Source of the DNA: Pseudomonas sp. MM213
GTDB taxonomy: Bacteria; Pseudomonadota; Gammaproteobacteria; Pseudomonadales; Pseudomonadaceae
Length of the DNA: 64,000 nt
Reading direction: 5' to 3'
NCBI RefSeq assembly: GCF_020423045.1
Contig: NZ_CP081943.1
Span: 2,108,001-2,172,000 of the forward strand
Shown here: piece by piece, positions 27,808 through 36,140 of the stretch
Numbering within the stretch: position 1 is the first letter of the stretch
How the letters are laid out: each line of letters begins with the position of its first letter
Translations under genes and position numbers: made by a program
The notes under the pieces: generated by a model
The model's input: the letters and a program-made list of their open reading frames with translations, nothing else
The model's database searches: none
What the model was told of the DNA's origin: nothing

Positions 27808-27854
27808 AAATCACCTTTGGTTCAGACGTGTTGTTCAGCCGGATAACGGGCTGA

Positions 27855-28244
27855 TTACTGTTGTTCTTTGAGGAAACACACGACCGCCTGGCGATCGTCG
27901 GCCGAAGCCAGGCCCATGTAGGGCATGTAGGTCCCCGGCACGAAGGCCTGGGGTTGGGTGATGAGTTGCGCGATGTTCTCGGCCTGCCAGTTGATGTCTT
28001 TGCTGCGCATGGCCTGGGAATAGTTGAAGCCTTCCTGCGAGCCGGATTTGCGCCCGACCACACCCGCCAGGTTCGGCCCCATCATTCCCGTCATGCCCTT
28101 CGTCACCGAATGGCAGACCGCGCATTCATTGGCGAAGACCTGGGCGCCATGCCCCTGGTCGGGCGCGCAGTCAGCGGCCAACGCGGTGTGCGCGAGGGTG
28201 AGTGAGAGCAGACCGATGAGGGGCAATCGCAGCGAGGTGTACAT
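27855..28244 (-). CDS. class I c-type cytochrome
   Basis: This is an exported c-type cytochrome of 129 aa. A signal peptide ends THTALA-like (LAHTALA), the haem motif is CAVCH at residues 41-45, and a Met ligand is probable in PGTYMPYMG. The protein is of cytochrome c2/c550 size. The start at 28244 is chosen because it puts the signal peptide at the N-terminus; a start 10 codons earlier is possible. It lies 47 nt upstream of the feaB-like gene on the same strand. It may take electrons from the aromatic amine dehydrogenase or another periplasmic dehydrogenase; that role is inferred. Confidence 0.83.
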   Translation of the reverse strand: MYTSLRLPLIGLLSLTLAHTALAADCAPDQGHGAQVFANECAVCHSVTKGMTGMMGPNLAGVVGRKSGSQEGFNYSQAMRSKDINWQAENIAQLITQPQAFVPGTYMPYMGLASADDRQAVVCFLKEQQ

Positions 28245-28497
28245 AGGAAAACGACCTTGAAAATCCGCGCTCATCCATTGAGCGGCAACACGGGAGCGCC
28301 GACGCAGCGGTGCATCGACAGGGTTGAGAGGGATTGTCGATGGTCAGTGATGCGCAGGTTTTGCCCTGCGTGCCAGTCGTATTGGCGAGGCTGCCAAACC
28401 GGGCATTTTGGCAAGCACAGCCAACTCTTTGGCAACCACACAAAAGGCCGGAAAAGTTCCGCGCCTTAGTATCGAAAAAGACCGCAAACCTGCGCTC

Positions 28498-28505
28498 AAG
28501 AACAA
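28498..28505 (+). promoter_or_regulatory. AANAANAA (Crc/Hfq-type) motif upstream of the outer-membrane protein
   Basis: AAGAACAA (followed by GAACGG) lies right before the outer-membrane channel gene, in the position of an Hfq/Crc site. Confidence 0.35.
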
Positions 28506-28520
28506 GAACGGATGCCACAC

Positions 28521-29843
28521 ATGCTCAAGTCCCCCTTGCTGCGTCTCTCTACACTTGCCCTGATGATCAGCGCCGGCCAAGCCGGCGCGTACGAACTCTA
28601 CGCCGATGACGACAGTCACCTGAACGCCACGCTGGAAGCGGTCTTCGGCATCTTCCACAGCCAGGAAAACTACGCGCTGTCCGGTCGCCTCGACCCGGGT
28701 TCTTCGTCGTGGCGCGAGGGCTACATCAAATATGGCCTGAGCTTCGACAAGGGCCTGGCCGGTGTCGGCACCGCGTACGGCGCGGCGAACCTGCTCAGCT
28801 CCGGCACCTGGGGCGACGGCGATGCCGCAGGCTTCAGCGACGGTTCGGAACGCACCACCAAATTCGAAGACGCCTACCTCGGCTGGCGTTCGGGCAAGCT
28901 GTTCGACGTGCTCGGCGAGGACGGCGTCGACCTGTCCTTCGGTCGTCAGAACATCGTGGTCGGTGATGGTTTCCTGATTAATGGCGACGCGCTCAACCTG
29001 GGCAAAGGTCTGGCCGACGGTGAGTTCAACCGCGGAGGCGCGTACTGGCTGGCGGCGCGCAAAGCCTTCGACGAGACTGCCGTGCTGCGCCTGGGAGGCA
29101 AGGAAGGCTGGCGTGGCGACCTGATGTGGTTGAAATCCGATAACCGCGCACAAGCGAAAACCGAAATGTACGTCGGCACGCTTGAGCATGTCGCCGAAGC
29201 AGGCACGGTCGGCTTGACCTACATCGACACCACCGATGTCGACGAAGAATTCGCCTCACCGATGCAGCTTGAACGCGACGGCATGAAAACCTACAGCCTG
29301 CGCGCAGCCGGCAATGCCGGGGTGCAAAACCTGTTCCTCTCCGGCGAATACGCCAAGCAGGACAAACCCCACACCAGCACCGAAGACGCCTGGTACCTGG
29401 AAGCCGGCTGGACCTTCGCCGACGTGGCCTGGACGCCAAATGCCAGCTACCGCTACAGCCGTTTCTCGGAAGGTTATGACACGCTGTTCTATGGATTCAG
29501 CCGTGGCTTCGGCACCTGGTTCCAGGGTGAGGTCGCCGGTAACTACGCCGGCCCGTTCAACACCAACTCGCGTATCCAGCAAGTCAAGTTCACCGTCTCG
29601 CCGCTGGAGAACCTGACGGTCGGTGCGATGTATTTCAACTTCGACACCATCGACCGCAACCTCGGCAATAGCGATGGCCACGAAGTCGATCTGTATGCCG
29701 AATGGCACGTCAACGAGCACCTGACGGTGATGCCGCTGATCGGCCTCTATCAGCCGGACAAGAGCGCCGACGAGGGTGGCACGCAGCTGGGCAGCAACGA
29801 CAAGAACCTCTACAGCCAGGTGATTTTCGCCACCACGTTCTAA
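28521..29843 (+). CDS. outer-membrane beta-barrel channel
   Basis: This 440-aa protein has a signal peptide ending QAGA and a long series of alternating amphipathic strands. It closes with a C-terminal Phe (SQVIFATTF), the BAM-recognition signature of outer-membrane barrels. The sequence suggests a 16- to 18-strand porin of the alginate-export/OprD-like size class; no family can be named with confidence. ATG 28512 is an alternative start three codons earlier. It is divergent from the cytochrome c-feaB pair and adjacent to a chemoreceptor gene, so it may admit aromatic amines or arylacetates. Confidence 0.75.
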   Translation: MLKSPLLRLSTLALMISAGQAGAYELYADDDSHLNATLEAVFGIFHSQENYALSGRLDPGSSSWREGYIKYGLSFDKGLAGVGTAYGAANLLSSGTWGDGDAAGFSDGSERTTKFEDAYLGWRSGKLFDVLGEDGVDLSFGRQNIVVGDGFLINGDALNLGKGLADGEFNRGGAYWLAARKAFDETAVLRLGGKEGWRGDLMWLKSDNRAQAKTEMYVGTLEHVAEAGTVGLTYIDTTDVDEEFASPMQLERDGMKTYSLRAAGNAGVQNLFLSGEYAKQDKPHTSTEDAWYLEAGWTFADVAWTPNASYRYSRFSEGYDTLFYGFSRGFGTWFQGEVAGNYAGPFNTNSRIQQVKFTVSPLENLTVGAMYFNFDTIDRNLGNSDGHEVDLYAEWHVNEHLTVMPLIGLYQPDKSADEGGTQLGSNDKNLYSQVIFATTF

Positions 29844-29877
29844 GTTTTGTCCGACGCAATTCCTGTGGTAGCGGGCG

Positions 29878-29983
29878 AACCCCTGTGGGAGTGAGACCGG
29901 CTTGCCGGCGATGGCGGTGTATCAGGCAACACAAATGTCGACTGACACTCCGCCATCGCGAGCAGGCTCGCTCCCACGGGGCT
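29878..29983. repeat. inverted REP pair
   Basis: CTGTGGGAGTGAGACCGGCT at the left and AGCAGGCTCGCTCCCAC at the right flank a spacer of about 60 bp. It lies between the outer-membrane channel and the chemoreceptor. Confidence 0.7.
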
Positions 29984-30039
29984 TCGCGGGTTCCAACAAA
30001 ATTGCGCGGCATTGCCCTTCAACGGAAACGGAGTTTCCA

Positions 30040-32166
30040 ATGCACAAAAAATTCCTGACGATTCAGAGCAAAATCGCCCTGCTCGCCGGCCTCTGCCTGC
30101 TGTTGGTGGTGGGTTTGCTGATGGGTTTGTCGCTGTATCAAACCCATCGGAGCAGCCAGCAAGTGGCCGAGGCCAGCAGCGAAATGCTCGCCAACGCCGC
30201 CAAGGAACACATGCAGGCGCTGGGCAAAGTGCAAGCGATGCAGGTGCAACGCACCTTCATGCAGACGCACGAATATGGCCAAGGGTTGTCGCGCTATCTG
30301 CTCTACCTGAGGCAGTTGCAACATCAGGGCAACCTTACCCGTCCACAACTGCGCCAGGAGCTGAGCACCCAGCTGCACCAGGCCCTGATCGACAAGCCCG
30401 ACCTGCTCGGGCTTTATGTCATTTTCGAACCCGATGCCCTGGACGGCGCCGACGCCGGTTTCGTCGATCAGGCGACCATGGGCAGCAACGAAACCGGGCG
30501 CTTTTCGCTGTATTGGGTGCAAAGCAAACCCGGCGAACTGCAAGCGGTGATCGGCGACGAAGCGCTGCTCGCCAACACCTCGCCCGGCCCCAGCGGCGCG
30601 CCCTACAACGCCTTCTACACCTGTGCCCGCGACACCCGCAAAGCCTGCGTGCTGGAGCCGTATTTTGATGAGGCCTCCGGCAGCCGCAAACTGGTGACCA
30701 GCATCGCGTTCCCGCTGCTGGACCATGACAAGGTCATCGCCGTGGTCGGTCTCGACATCAACCTCGCCGCCCTGCAACAGAACAGCGAAGCCAGCGCGCT
30801 CCAACTGTTCGACGGCAACGGGCAGATCAGCATCGTCAGCCCGCGCGGGGTGATTTCCGCCAACAGCCAGGACGTCAGTCGCCTCGGGCAACCGCTGGAC
30901 AATGCCGAGGTGATGGACACCTTGCGTCAGGGCCAGCCGAAAGTGTTCGTCGATCAACAGCAGATCAAAGTGCTTGAGCCGCTGGCACCGATTGCCGGTG
31001 CGGCGCCGTGGGGTGTGCTGGTCGGCGTGCCGCAGAACGTGCTGCTCGCCCCGGTCACCACGCTGCAACAGGAACTCGATGCACAAGCCGTGCGGAGCAC
31101 CGCGCTTGAGCTGTTGCTGGGCGGCGGCTCGGCGCTGCTCGGCCTGGTGTTGATCTGGTACGCGGCGTATCGCATCACCCGGCCGCTGCAACTGCTGACG
31201 CGGGTCATGGAAGATATTTCCCTGGGCGAAGGTGATCTGACCCGGCGCCTGGCCGTGCAATCAAGGGATGAAATCGGCCAACTGGCGACGGCGTTCAACC
31301 GCTTTGTCGAACGTATCCACCATTCCATTCGCGAGGTGTCTTCGGCGGCGCTCGGCGTCAACGAAGGCGCCAAGCGTGTGCTGCTGGCGTCCAACGCATC
31401 GCTGAGCAATTTCGATGAACAATCGACCCGCACCAACAGCGTCGCCGCCGCGATCAACGAACTGGGCGCCGCCGCCCAGGAAATTGCGAACAACGCTTCC
31501 GATGCCTCGCAGCAAGCCTCCGCCGCGCGCCAACAGGCCGAAGACGGGCGTCAGGTGGTCGAGCGCACGATTGCGGTGATGAACGAACTGTCCGGCAAAA
31601 TCAGTGCGTCGTGCGTCAACATCGAAGCGCTGAACAGCAAAACCGTGAACATCGGGCAAATCCTCGAAGTGATCAAAGGCATCTCCCAACAGACCAACCT
31701 CCTCGCCCTCAACGCCGCCATCGAAGCGGCACGGGCGGGTGAAGCGGGCCGCGGCTTTGCCGTGGTCGCCGACGAAGTGCGCAGCCTGGCCGGACGCACA
31801 CAGACCTCAGCGGCAGAGATTCAGCAGATGATTGAAGCACTGCAAGTCGGCGCGCGTGAGTCGGTGACAACCATGACCGAGAGCCAGCAGCACAGCGAGG
31901 AAAGCGTCAGCATCGCCAACCTCGCAGGCACGCGGCTGGGCAGCGTGACGCAACGCATTGGCGAGATCGACAACGTCAACCAATCGGTGGCCGCAGCCAC
32001 TGAAGAGCAAACCTCGGTGGTCGAGGCGTTGAACGTGGACATCACCGAGATCAACACGCTGAACCAGCAAGGAGTGGAGAACCTGCAATCGACGTTGCAG
32101 GCATGTACCGAGCTGGAGCGCGAGGCTGGGCGGCTGAATCAGTTGGTCGGGAGTTTTCGCATCTGA
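30040..32166 (+). CDS. methyl-accepting chemotaxis protein with dCache-type sensor
   Basis: This chemoreceptor has 708 aa. A transmembrane helix (about residues 10-33) is followed by a large periplasmic domain of some 330 residues of double-Cache type ([18 protein letters not shown], then [15 protein letters not shown]). A second transmembrane helix, a HAMP domain ([20 protein letters not shown]) and a signalling domain come next. The hairpin tip is intact ([34 protein letters not shown]). It sits between amine-degradation and IAA-degradation genes, so it may detect an aromatic amine or IAA. No CheR-tethering pentapeptide is obvious at the C-terminus. The ligand is inferred from position alone. 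Confidence 0.9.
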   Translation: MHKKFLTIQSKIALLAGLCLLLVVGLLMGLSLYQTHRSSQQVAEASSEMLANAAKEHMQALGKVQAMQVQRTFMQTHEYGQGLSRYLLYLRQLQHQGNLTRPQLRQELSTQLHQALIDKPDLLGLYVIFEPDALDGADAGFVDQATMGSNETGRFSLYWVQSKPGELQAVIGDEALLANTSPGPSGAPYNAFYTCARDTRKACVLEPYFDEASGSRKLVTSIAFPLLDHDKVIAVVGLDINLAALQQNSEASALQLFDGNGQISIVSPRGVISANSQDVSRLGQPLDNAEVMDTLRQGQPKVFVDQQQIKVLEPLAPIAGAAPWGVLVGVPQNVLLAPVTTLQQELDAQAVRSTALELLLGGGSALLGLVLIWYAAYRITRPLQLLTRVMEDISLGEGDLTRRLAVQSRDEIGQLATAFNRFVERIHHSIREVSSAALGVNEGAKRVLLASNASLSNFDEQSTRTNSVAAAINELGAAAQEIANNASDASQQASAARQQAEDGRQVVERTIAVMNELSGKISASCVNIEALNSKTVNIGQILEVIKGISQQTNLLALNAAIEAARAGEAGRGFAVVADEVRSLAGRTQTSAAEIQQMIEALQVGARESVTTMTESQQHSEESVSIANLAGTRLGSVTQRIGEIDNVNQSVAAATEEQTSVVEALNVDITEINTLNQQGVENLQSTLQACTELEREAGRLNQLVGSFRI

Positions 32167-32190
32167 AGGCAGCGGTGCCTGATCTACTGC

Positions 32191-32279
32191 TATCGCGAGC
32201 AAGCTTGCTCCTACAAGGTTGAAGTGATCACACCATTTGTGAACGACACAGACCTGTAGGAGCAAGCTTGCTCGCGATG
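32191..32279. repeat. inverted REP pair
   Basis: TCGCGAGCAAGCTTGCTCCT and its inverse AGGAGCAAGCTTGCTCGCGA flank about 35 bp between the convergent chemoreceptor and flavin reductase genes. A bidirectional terminator role is plausible. Confidence 0.8.
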
Positions 32280-32294
32280 AACGATAACGCGGTC

Positions 32295-32807
32295 TCAGCA
32301 AGCCGCCACGGCATGCTCAATCCGGTGAAACAACCGGTTGAAATACACCAGGCTATCGCCCTCCCCACGCACGCCCACCTTCGACAATTCCACAAACATC
32401 ACCGAATGCGATCCGACCTCCTTGCACTCGCTGATCCGTCCTTCCAGCTGCACCAGTGCATCACGCAGCACCGGCACGCCCGTGTCGCCGCCGTCCCACA
32501 AGTCCCAGGCAAACCGCTCGGCCATCGGCACCTGGGTCATGCCGGCGAAGTGTCGGGCCAGTTCTTCCTGTTCGCCGCACAGCACGTTGACGCACAGCCG
32601 GCCGTTGGTGCGGAACACATCGTGGGTGGCGCTGTTGCGGTTGACGCACACCAGCACGGTCGGTGGCGAATCCGTCACCGAGCACACGGCGCTGGCGGTG
32701 ATGCCGCAGCGTCCGCCGGGGCCGTTGGTGGTGATGATGTTCACCGCCGCCGGCAGTTGCGCCATGGCGTTGCGAAAGTCGATTTGCTGCTGGCTCAGGT
32801 TGGCCAT
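32295..32807 (-). CDS. iacG: flavin reductase (HpaC/IacG-like)
   Basis: This short-chain flavin reductase has 170 aa and is close to HpaC: NAMAQLPAAVNIITTNGP, CGITASAVCSVTDSPPTVLVCVN, LCVNVLCGEQEELARHFAGM and a C-terminal YFNRLFHRI. It reduces free FAD/FMN with NAD(P)H for a two-component monooxygenase. No hpaB gene is present, whereas an IacA-type monooxygenase lies in the same cluster, so I read it as IacG. It is separated from the main iac operon by feaR and the response regulator and is divergent from the latter. Confidence 0.82.
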   Translation of the reverse strand: MANLSQQQIDFRNAMAQLPAAVNIITTNGPGGRCGITASAVCSVTDSPPTVLVCVNRNSATHDVFRTNGRLCVNVLCGEQEELARHFAGMTQVPMAERFAWDLWDGGDTGVPVLRDALVQLEGRISECKEVGSHSVMFVELSKVGVRGEGDSLVYFNRLFHRIEHAVAAC

Positions 32808-32927
32808 GTCGGTGCCCCTTCCTTCAGGAGGACCGCGCGTTCGCGGCCCGTGGGTGATGGAACAAGACTAAAGCCCGGCGTGGCGCGCAGCCATTCTGAC
32901 GATCCCCATGCCGAGGTAGGCTTTCCG

Positions 32928-32939
32928 CTAGTCGACTAG
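32928..32939. promoter_or_regulatory. perfect palindrome CTAGTCGACTAG
   Basis: A 12-bp perfect dyad lies in the 261-bp divergent region between iacG and the LuxR-type response regulator, about 120-130 bp from each start. It is a candidate binding site for that regulator. No second copy was found upstream of iacA or aauB. Confidence 0.4.
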
Positions 32940-33035
32940 GTGGTTTCTTTATCGTCAGGGCCCGTCGCAGTGGGTATTCTGCTAAAAGGCGCCAACATAG
33001 GTGTCGACGTCCGCCGCAGCGTGCACGCGTGCGAA

Positions 33036-33043
33036 AACAATAA
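33036..33043 (+). promoter_or_regulatory. AANAANAA (Crc/Hfq-type) motif upstream of the response regulator
   Basis: AAAACAATAATTAG contains AACAATAA 25 nt before the ATG of the response-regulator gene, which has no strong ribosome site of its own. This would allow Hfq/Crc control. Confidence 0.4.
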
Positions 33044-33068
33044 TTAGAAAATCTCGTGGCAACCCCTG

Positions 33069-33698
33069 ATGGAAACCCGCAAACCGATTGTTTATATCGT
33101 TGATGATGACAAAGACCTGCGCACCTCGCTGGCCTGGTTGCTGGAGTCGGTCAGCGTCCAGGCGCAATGCTTTGCCGGCGCTGAAGAGTTCCTGAGCCAG
33201 TACGACCCCAAGCAACCGGCGTGCCTGGTGCTGGACGTGCGCATGCCGGAAACCAGCGGCTTTCAGCTGCAGGAAATCCTCAACCAGCGTGGCAGCACCC
33301 TGCCGACGATCTTCGTGTCCGCCCATGGCGACATTCCGATGTCGGTGACCGCGATGAAGAACGGCGCACTGGATTTCGTCGAGAAACCCTATAACCCGCA
33401 GCAGATGATCGACCGCATACAAGCGGCGCTGAAGACCGCCGTGCATGCCCAGGCCGATCAGCAGCAACGCCAGCACCTGCAAGGCAAACTCGCCCTGCTG
33501 ACCAGCCGTGAACGGGAGGTGTTGATGCTGGTGATCGATGGCAAGGCCAGCAAGGTCATCGCCCGGGAGCTGAACATCAGCGTGAAAACCGTTGATGTGC
33601 ACCGGACCAAGATCAAGGAAAAGATGGGCGTGACCAGCATTGCCATGCTGGTGCGCGAAGTGCTGCATTTGCCGGTGGATGAGCCGTCTCGGCATTGA
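33069..33698 (+). CDS. FixJ/LuxR-type response regulator, probable iac regulator
   Basis: This response regulator has 209 aa. The receiver domain has VYIVDDDKDLRTSLAWLLE and the phospho-acceptor Asp56 in CLVLDVRMPETSG, with FVSAHGD and FVEKPYNP. The C-terminal LuxR helix-turn-helix (LTSREREVLMLVIDGKASK, then LNISVKTVDVHRTKIKEKM) follows. No kinase lies beside it, but an orphan soluble PAS kinase of the FixL/TodS-like kind lies at the other end of the iac genes. The pair probably works together. A two-component system has been implicated in iac regulation in Paraburkholderia phytofirmans. Confidence 0.88.
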   Translation: METRKPIVYIVDDDKDLRTSLAWLLESVSVQAQCFAGAEEFLSQYDPKQPACLVLDVRMPETSGFQLQEILNQRGSTLPTIFVSAHGDIPMSVTAMKNGALDFVEKPYNPQQMIDRIQAALKTAVHAQADQQQRQHLQGKLALLTSREREVLMLVIDGKASKVIARELNISVKTVDVHRTKIKEKMGVTSIAMLVREVLHLPVDEPSRH

Positions 33699-33729
33699 GG
33701 GACCTGCGGCGGTCATGAGACCGCCATCG

Positions 33730-33926
33730 CCGGCACATTCAACATCAATGGTGCCTGATACTCCGCCATCGCCAGCAAGCCGGCTCCTACAGGGATCCGC
33801 AGCGAACTCAAGGTATGTGCACGGCGATGATCTACTGTAGGAGCCGGCTTGCTGGCGATGGGGCCGGCACATTCAACATTGATGGCGTCTGATGCCCCGC
33901 CATCGCCGGCAAGCCGGCTCCTGCAG
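33730..33926. repeat. array of REP sequences with repeated spacers
   Basis: Three REP cores (at about 33762-33793, 33836-33861 and 33897-33926) alternate with a spacer that occurs twice: GCCGGCACATTCAACAT plus about 15 similar bases, near 33730 and 33863. It fills the gap between the convergent response regulator and feaR genes. Confidence 0.75.
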
Positions 33927-33932
33927 GAGAGG

Positions 33933-34853
33933 TCAATTGTGGCTGTAGCGCTTGCGATAAGCGCCCGGCGATACGCCGAAGCGGGATTTGAACGCTGAGG
34001 AGAAGTAGCTGGAATCGGAAAAGCCCCAGGCGTAACACAGCGCCGAGAGCTTCTGCTCGTCAGGTGAGCGGCGCAGGTTTTCCGCGCAGAAATCCAGGCG
34101 TCGGTGCTTGATGTATTGCGCCACCACCAGGCCGCGCTTGGAGAACATCCGGTACAACCCGCGCACCGAAATCCCTACCTCACGGGCAATCAGCTCGGGG
34201 CACAGGTCTTCGGCGCTGATGTGTTCGTCGATGTAGGCGATGATCTTGCGAAACTGCCGCTCGTGGGCATCCGCGCCGCTGTCGCGGGCACTGATCCCGG
34301 GCAACAACAGGCTGACCAACGCATCCAGTACCGCTTCGCTTTCCTGCATGTCCAGGCCTTCCTGCTGCCGGGTATCCAGCACCAAGCGGTTGGCCATCGC
34401 CGCCAGAGGTGTACTGGCCGCGATTCGTGTGGCGCAGTTGACCGCATTGAAATGCGAACCACGCTCGACCACCTGACGCGGCAGGATCAGCGACAACTGT
34501 CGGGAATCCTCGTTGTAGGTCATGTCACTCGGGCGGCAGGCGTCGATCAGGGCGATGTCGCCCGTGCCCAGTTGAGCGCGGTTGTCGCCCTGCTCCAGCC
34601 GGGAACTGCCACGCATCTGGAACACCGCGTAATAGTGGCCGTCGCTGCTGACACTGACGTCCTTGCTGGTGCGATACAGGTGCACGTGCGCCATGTCGAC
34701 GACACTGAGGTTGATCGCGCCGCTGCGATATTCCGCCAGCTCACCGTAGAAATCCGTATCCAGGGCCCGGGCATCGAAACGCCCGCAGGCCTGGTTGACC
34801 TGGCTCAGCCAGCTTTCGAACGCCTCATTGCGAACCGCCAAAGAAGTCATCAT
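33933..34853 (-). CDS. feaR: AraC-family activator FeaR
   Basis: This AraC/XylS regulator has 306 aa and matches E. coli FeaR throughout. The N-terminal sensing part has FESWLSQVNQACGRFDAR, YAVFQMRGSS and GTGDIALIDACRPSDM. The C-terminal DNA-binding part has SVRGLYRMFSKRGLVVAQYI and CYAWGFSDSSYFSSAFKSRF. In E. coli FeaR activates tynA and feaB in response to aromatic amines or aldehydes. No copper amine oxidase gene is in the window; its presumed targets are feaB and aauBEDA. The ATG at 34853 has GAGG at good spacing. It sits inside the iac gene series, between iacF and the response regulator, on the iac strand. Confidence 0.88.
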   Translation of the reverse strand: MMTSLAVRNEAFESWLSQVNQACGRFDARALDTDFYGELAEYRSGAINLSVVDMAHVHLYRTSKDVSVSSDGHYYAVFQMRGSSRLEQGDNRAQLGTGDIALIDACRPSDMTYNEDSRQLSLILPRQVVERGSHFNAVNCATRIAASTPLAAMANRLVLDTRQQEGLDMQESEAVLDALVSLLLPGISARDSGADAHERQFRKIIAYIDEHISAEDLCPELIAREVGISVRGLYRMFSKRGLVVAQYIKHRRLDFCAENLRRSPDEQKLSALCYAWGFSDSSYFSSAFKSRFGVSPGAYRKRYSHN

Positions 34854-34874
34854 CACTGCAAAGCCTCACGCATT

Positions 34875-34882
34875 TTATTGTT
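34875..34882 (-). promoter_or_regulatory. AANAANAA (Crc/Hfq-type) motif upstream of feaR
   Basis: On the minus strand AAAAATAACAATAAAATG contains AACAATAA about 21 nt before the feaR start. This is among the best matches in the window. Confidence 0.45.
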
Positions 34883-35004
34883 ATTTTTCGACCGCTTCGT
34901 CGAGCGGTTCGGCAAATGTTACTGACCTTGGCTGTCTCCTCCTTCGACGGCCGTCGGGCCCTATTCAACAGGCTCCGGCGCTGGCTTGCCAGCCTTCCCT
35001 TGCG

Positions 35005-35952
35005 TTAGATGTCCAATACCAGACGGGCGGAAACGGCGCGGGAAACGCAGGCGCAAATCTGTTTGTTGGACGCCTTTTCCTTGTTCGACAAACAGTTGTC
35101 GCGGTGCTCCGGCACACCGTCCAGCACCTCGACGATGCAGGTGCCGCAGATGCCTTCGCGGCATTCGGTGTCGATGTCACAACCGTGGGCCTGCAACACA
35201 TCGACCAGACTCGCGTTGGCCGGCACCTGAAGCACCACGCCGGAACTGGCCAGCTCCACTTCAAAACCGCCACTCGGACCGGCATTCGCTGCGGGATCGG
35301 CCTGGAAATGCTCAAGGTGGATCGCATCGTCGCAACGGCTGCGCGCCGCCACTTCCACCACTTTGTTCATGAAAGGCGCCGGGCCGCAGGTGTACACGTG
35401 TGCGGTACTGCCCGCGTGGTTCAGGCACTCACTCAACGTGGCATCCATGTCACCCGGCTCGATGCCGTAGTGGAACTGCACATGCCCGGCGAACGTGCTC
35501 GCCAACAGCTCGGCGAACGCTGCGTATTGCGGCGAACGAGCGAAATAATGCAGGCGCCACGGTTGGCCGTTTTCGCTCAACCGATAAGCCATGCTCAGCA
35601 GCGGCGTGACGCCGATACCGGCCGCGCACAGCACATGCTCGGTGGCCGTCGGGTCGAGGCGGAACAGGTTGCGCGGCGCACCCATTTCCAGCTCCACGCC
35701 CTCTTCCACCTCGTGCAGCGCCGCTGAACCGCCACGGGACTGCGCTTCTTTTTTTACCGCTACCAGATACGCGCGGCGGTCCTGGGGCGGGCTGCACAGC
35801 GAATATTGACGGGTCACCCCGGTCGGCCCGGTCAGGTCGACGTGGGCACCCGGTTCATAGGCGTCGAGCGGCTGGCCGTCACTGCGCACGAGGCGAAAGG
35901 AACGGATATCCAGCGCTTCGTCGACGATCCTTTCGATCTTCACCTTCATCAT
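35005..35952 (-). CDS. iacF: oxygenase reductase with C-terminal [2Fe-2S] ferredoxin (IacF-like)
   Basis: This class IA-type reductase has about 315 aa. A flavin-binding domain (RQYSLCSPP, about residues 52-60) is followed by an NAD-binding domain (CAAGIGVTPLLSMAY, then YTCGPAPFMNKV). The C-terminus is a plant-type ferredoxin with Cys ligands in CREGICGTC and a later DNCLSNKEK. It transfers electrons from NAD(P)H to a Rieske oxygenase, here IacCD. Start codons at 35952 and 35949 both follow AGGTG; either is possible. A REP pair separates it from iacE, which suggests that the iac operon has been interrupted by repeat insertion but may still be read through. Confidence 0.88.
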   Translation of the reverse strand: MMKVKIERIVDEALDIRSFRLVRSDGQPLDAYEPGAHVDLTGPTGVTRQYSLCSPPQDRRAYLVAVKKEAQSRGGSAALHEVEEGVELEMGAPRNLFRLDPTATEHVLCAAGIGVTPLLSMAYRLSENGQPWRLHYFARSPQYAAFAELLASTFAGHVQFHYGIEPGDMDATLSECLNHAGSTAHVYTCGPAPFMNKVVEVAARSRCDDAIHLEHFQADPAANAGPSGGFEVELASSGVVLQVPANASLVDVLQAHGCDIDTECREGICGTCIVEVLDGVPEHRDNCLSNKEKASNKQICACVSRAVSARLVLDI

Positions 35953-35977
35953 TGCATCACCTGAAATACGGTTGATT

Positions 35978-35985
35978 TTGTTTTT
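35978..35985 (-). promoter_or_regulatory. AANAANAA (Crc/Hfq-type) motif upstream of iacF
   Basis: On the minus strand AAAAACAAAATC contains AAAAACAA about 25 nt before the iacF start. Confidence 0.35.
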
Positions 35986-36028
35986 ACGGCACCTGCGGGT
36001 ACCTGTGTTTGCCTGGTGTAAAACACCT

Positions 36029-36112
36029 TGTAGGAGCCGGCTTGCTGGCGATGGCGGCCTTGAGACTTGCATCGCCGGTGAGGACGCCATCGCCAGCAAG
36101 CCGGCTCCTACA
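36029..36112. repeat. inverted REP pair within the iac gene series
   Basis: TTGTAGGAGCCGGCTTGCTG and the exact inverse at the right flank about 25 bp; the arms match perfectly for about 30 bp. It lies between iacE and iacF. Confidence 0.85.
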
Positions 36113-36140
36113 AGGGTTGTGTGTTTGGCCGCGAATGCGC

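Noticed and set aside
26437..27846. 469-aa plus-strand open frame opposite the FeaB-like gene
   Set aside because: It is the complement of a clear aldehyde dehydrogenase, is very rich in His/Arg, and has no recognisable motif.
32295..32807. Naming the flavin reductase hpaC for 4-hydroxyphenylacetate hydroxylation
   Set aside because: It resembles HpaC, but no hpaB is in the window and an IacA-type partner is, so iacG is preferred.
33730..33926. Possible CRISPR array
   Set aside because: The repeats are REP cores in alternating orientation with similar spacers; a CRISPR array has direct repeats and unique spacers, and no cas gene is near.
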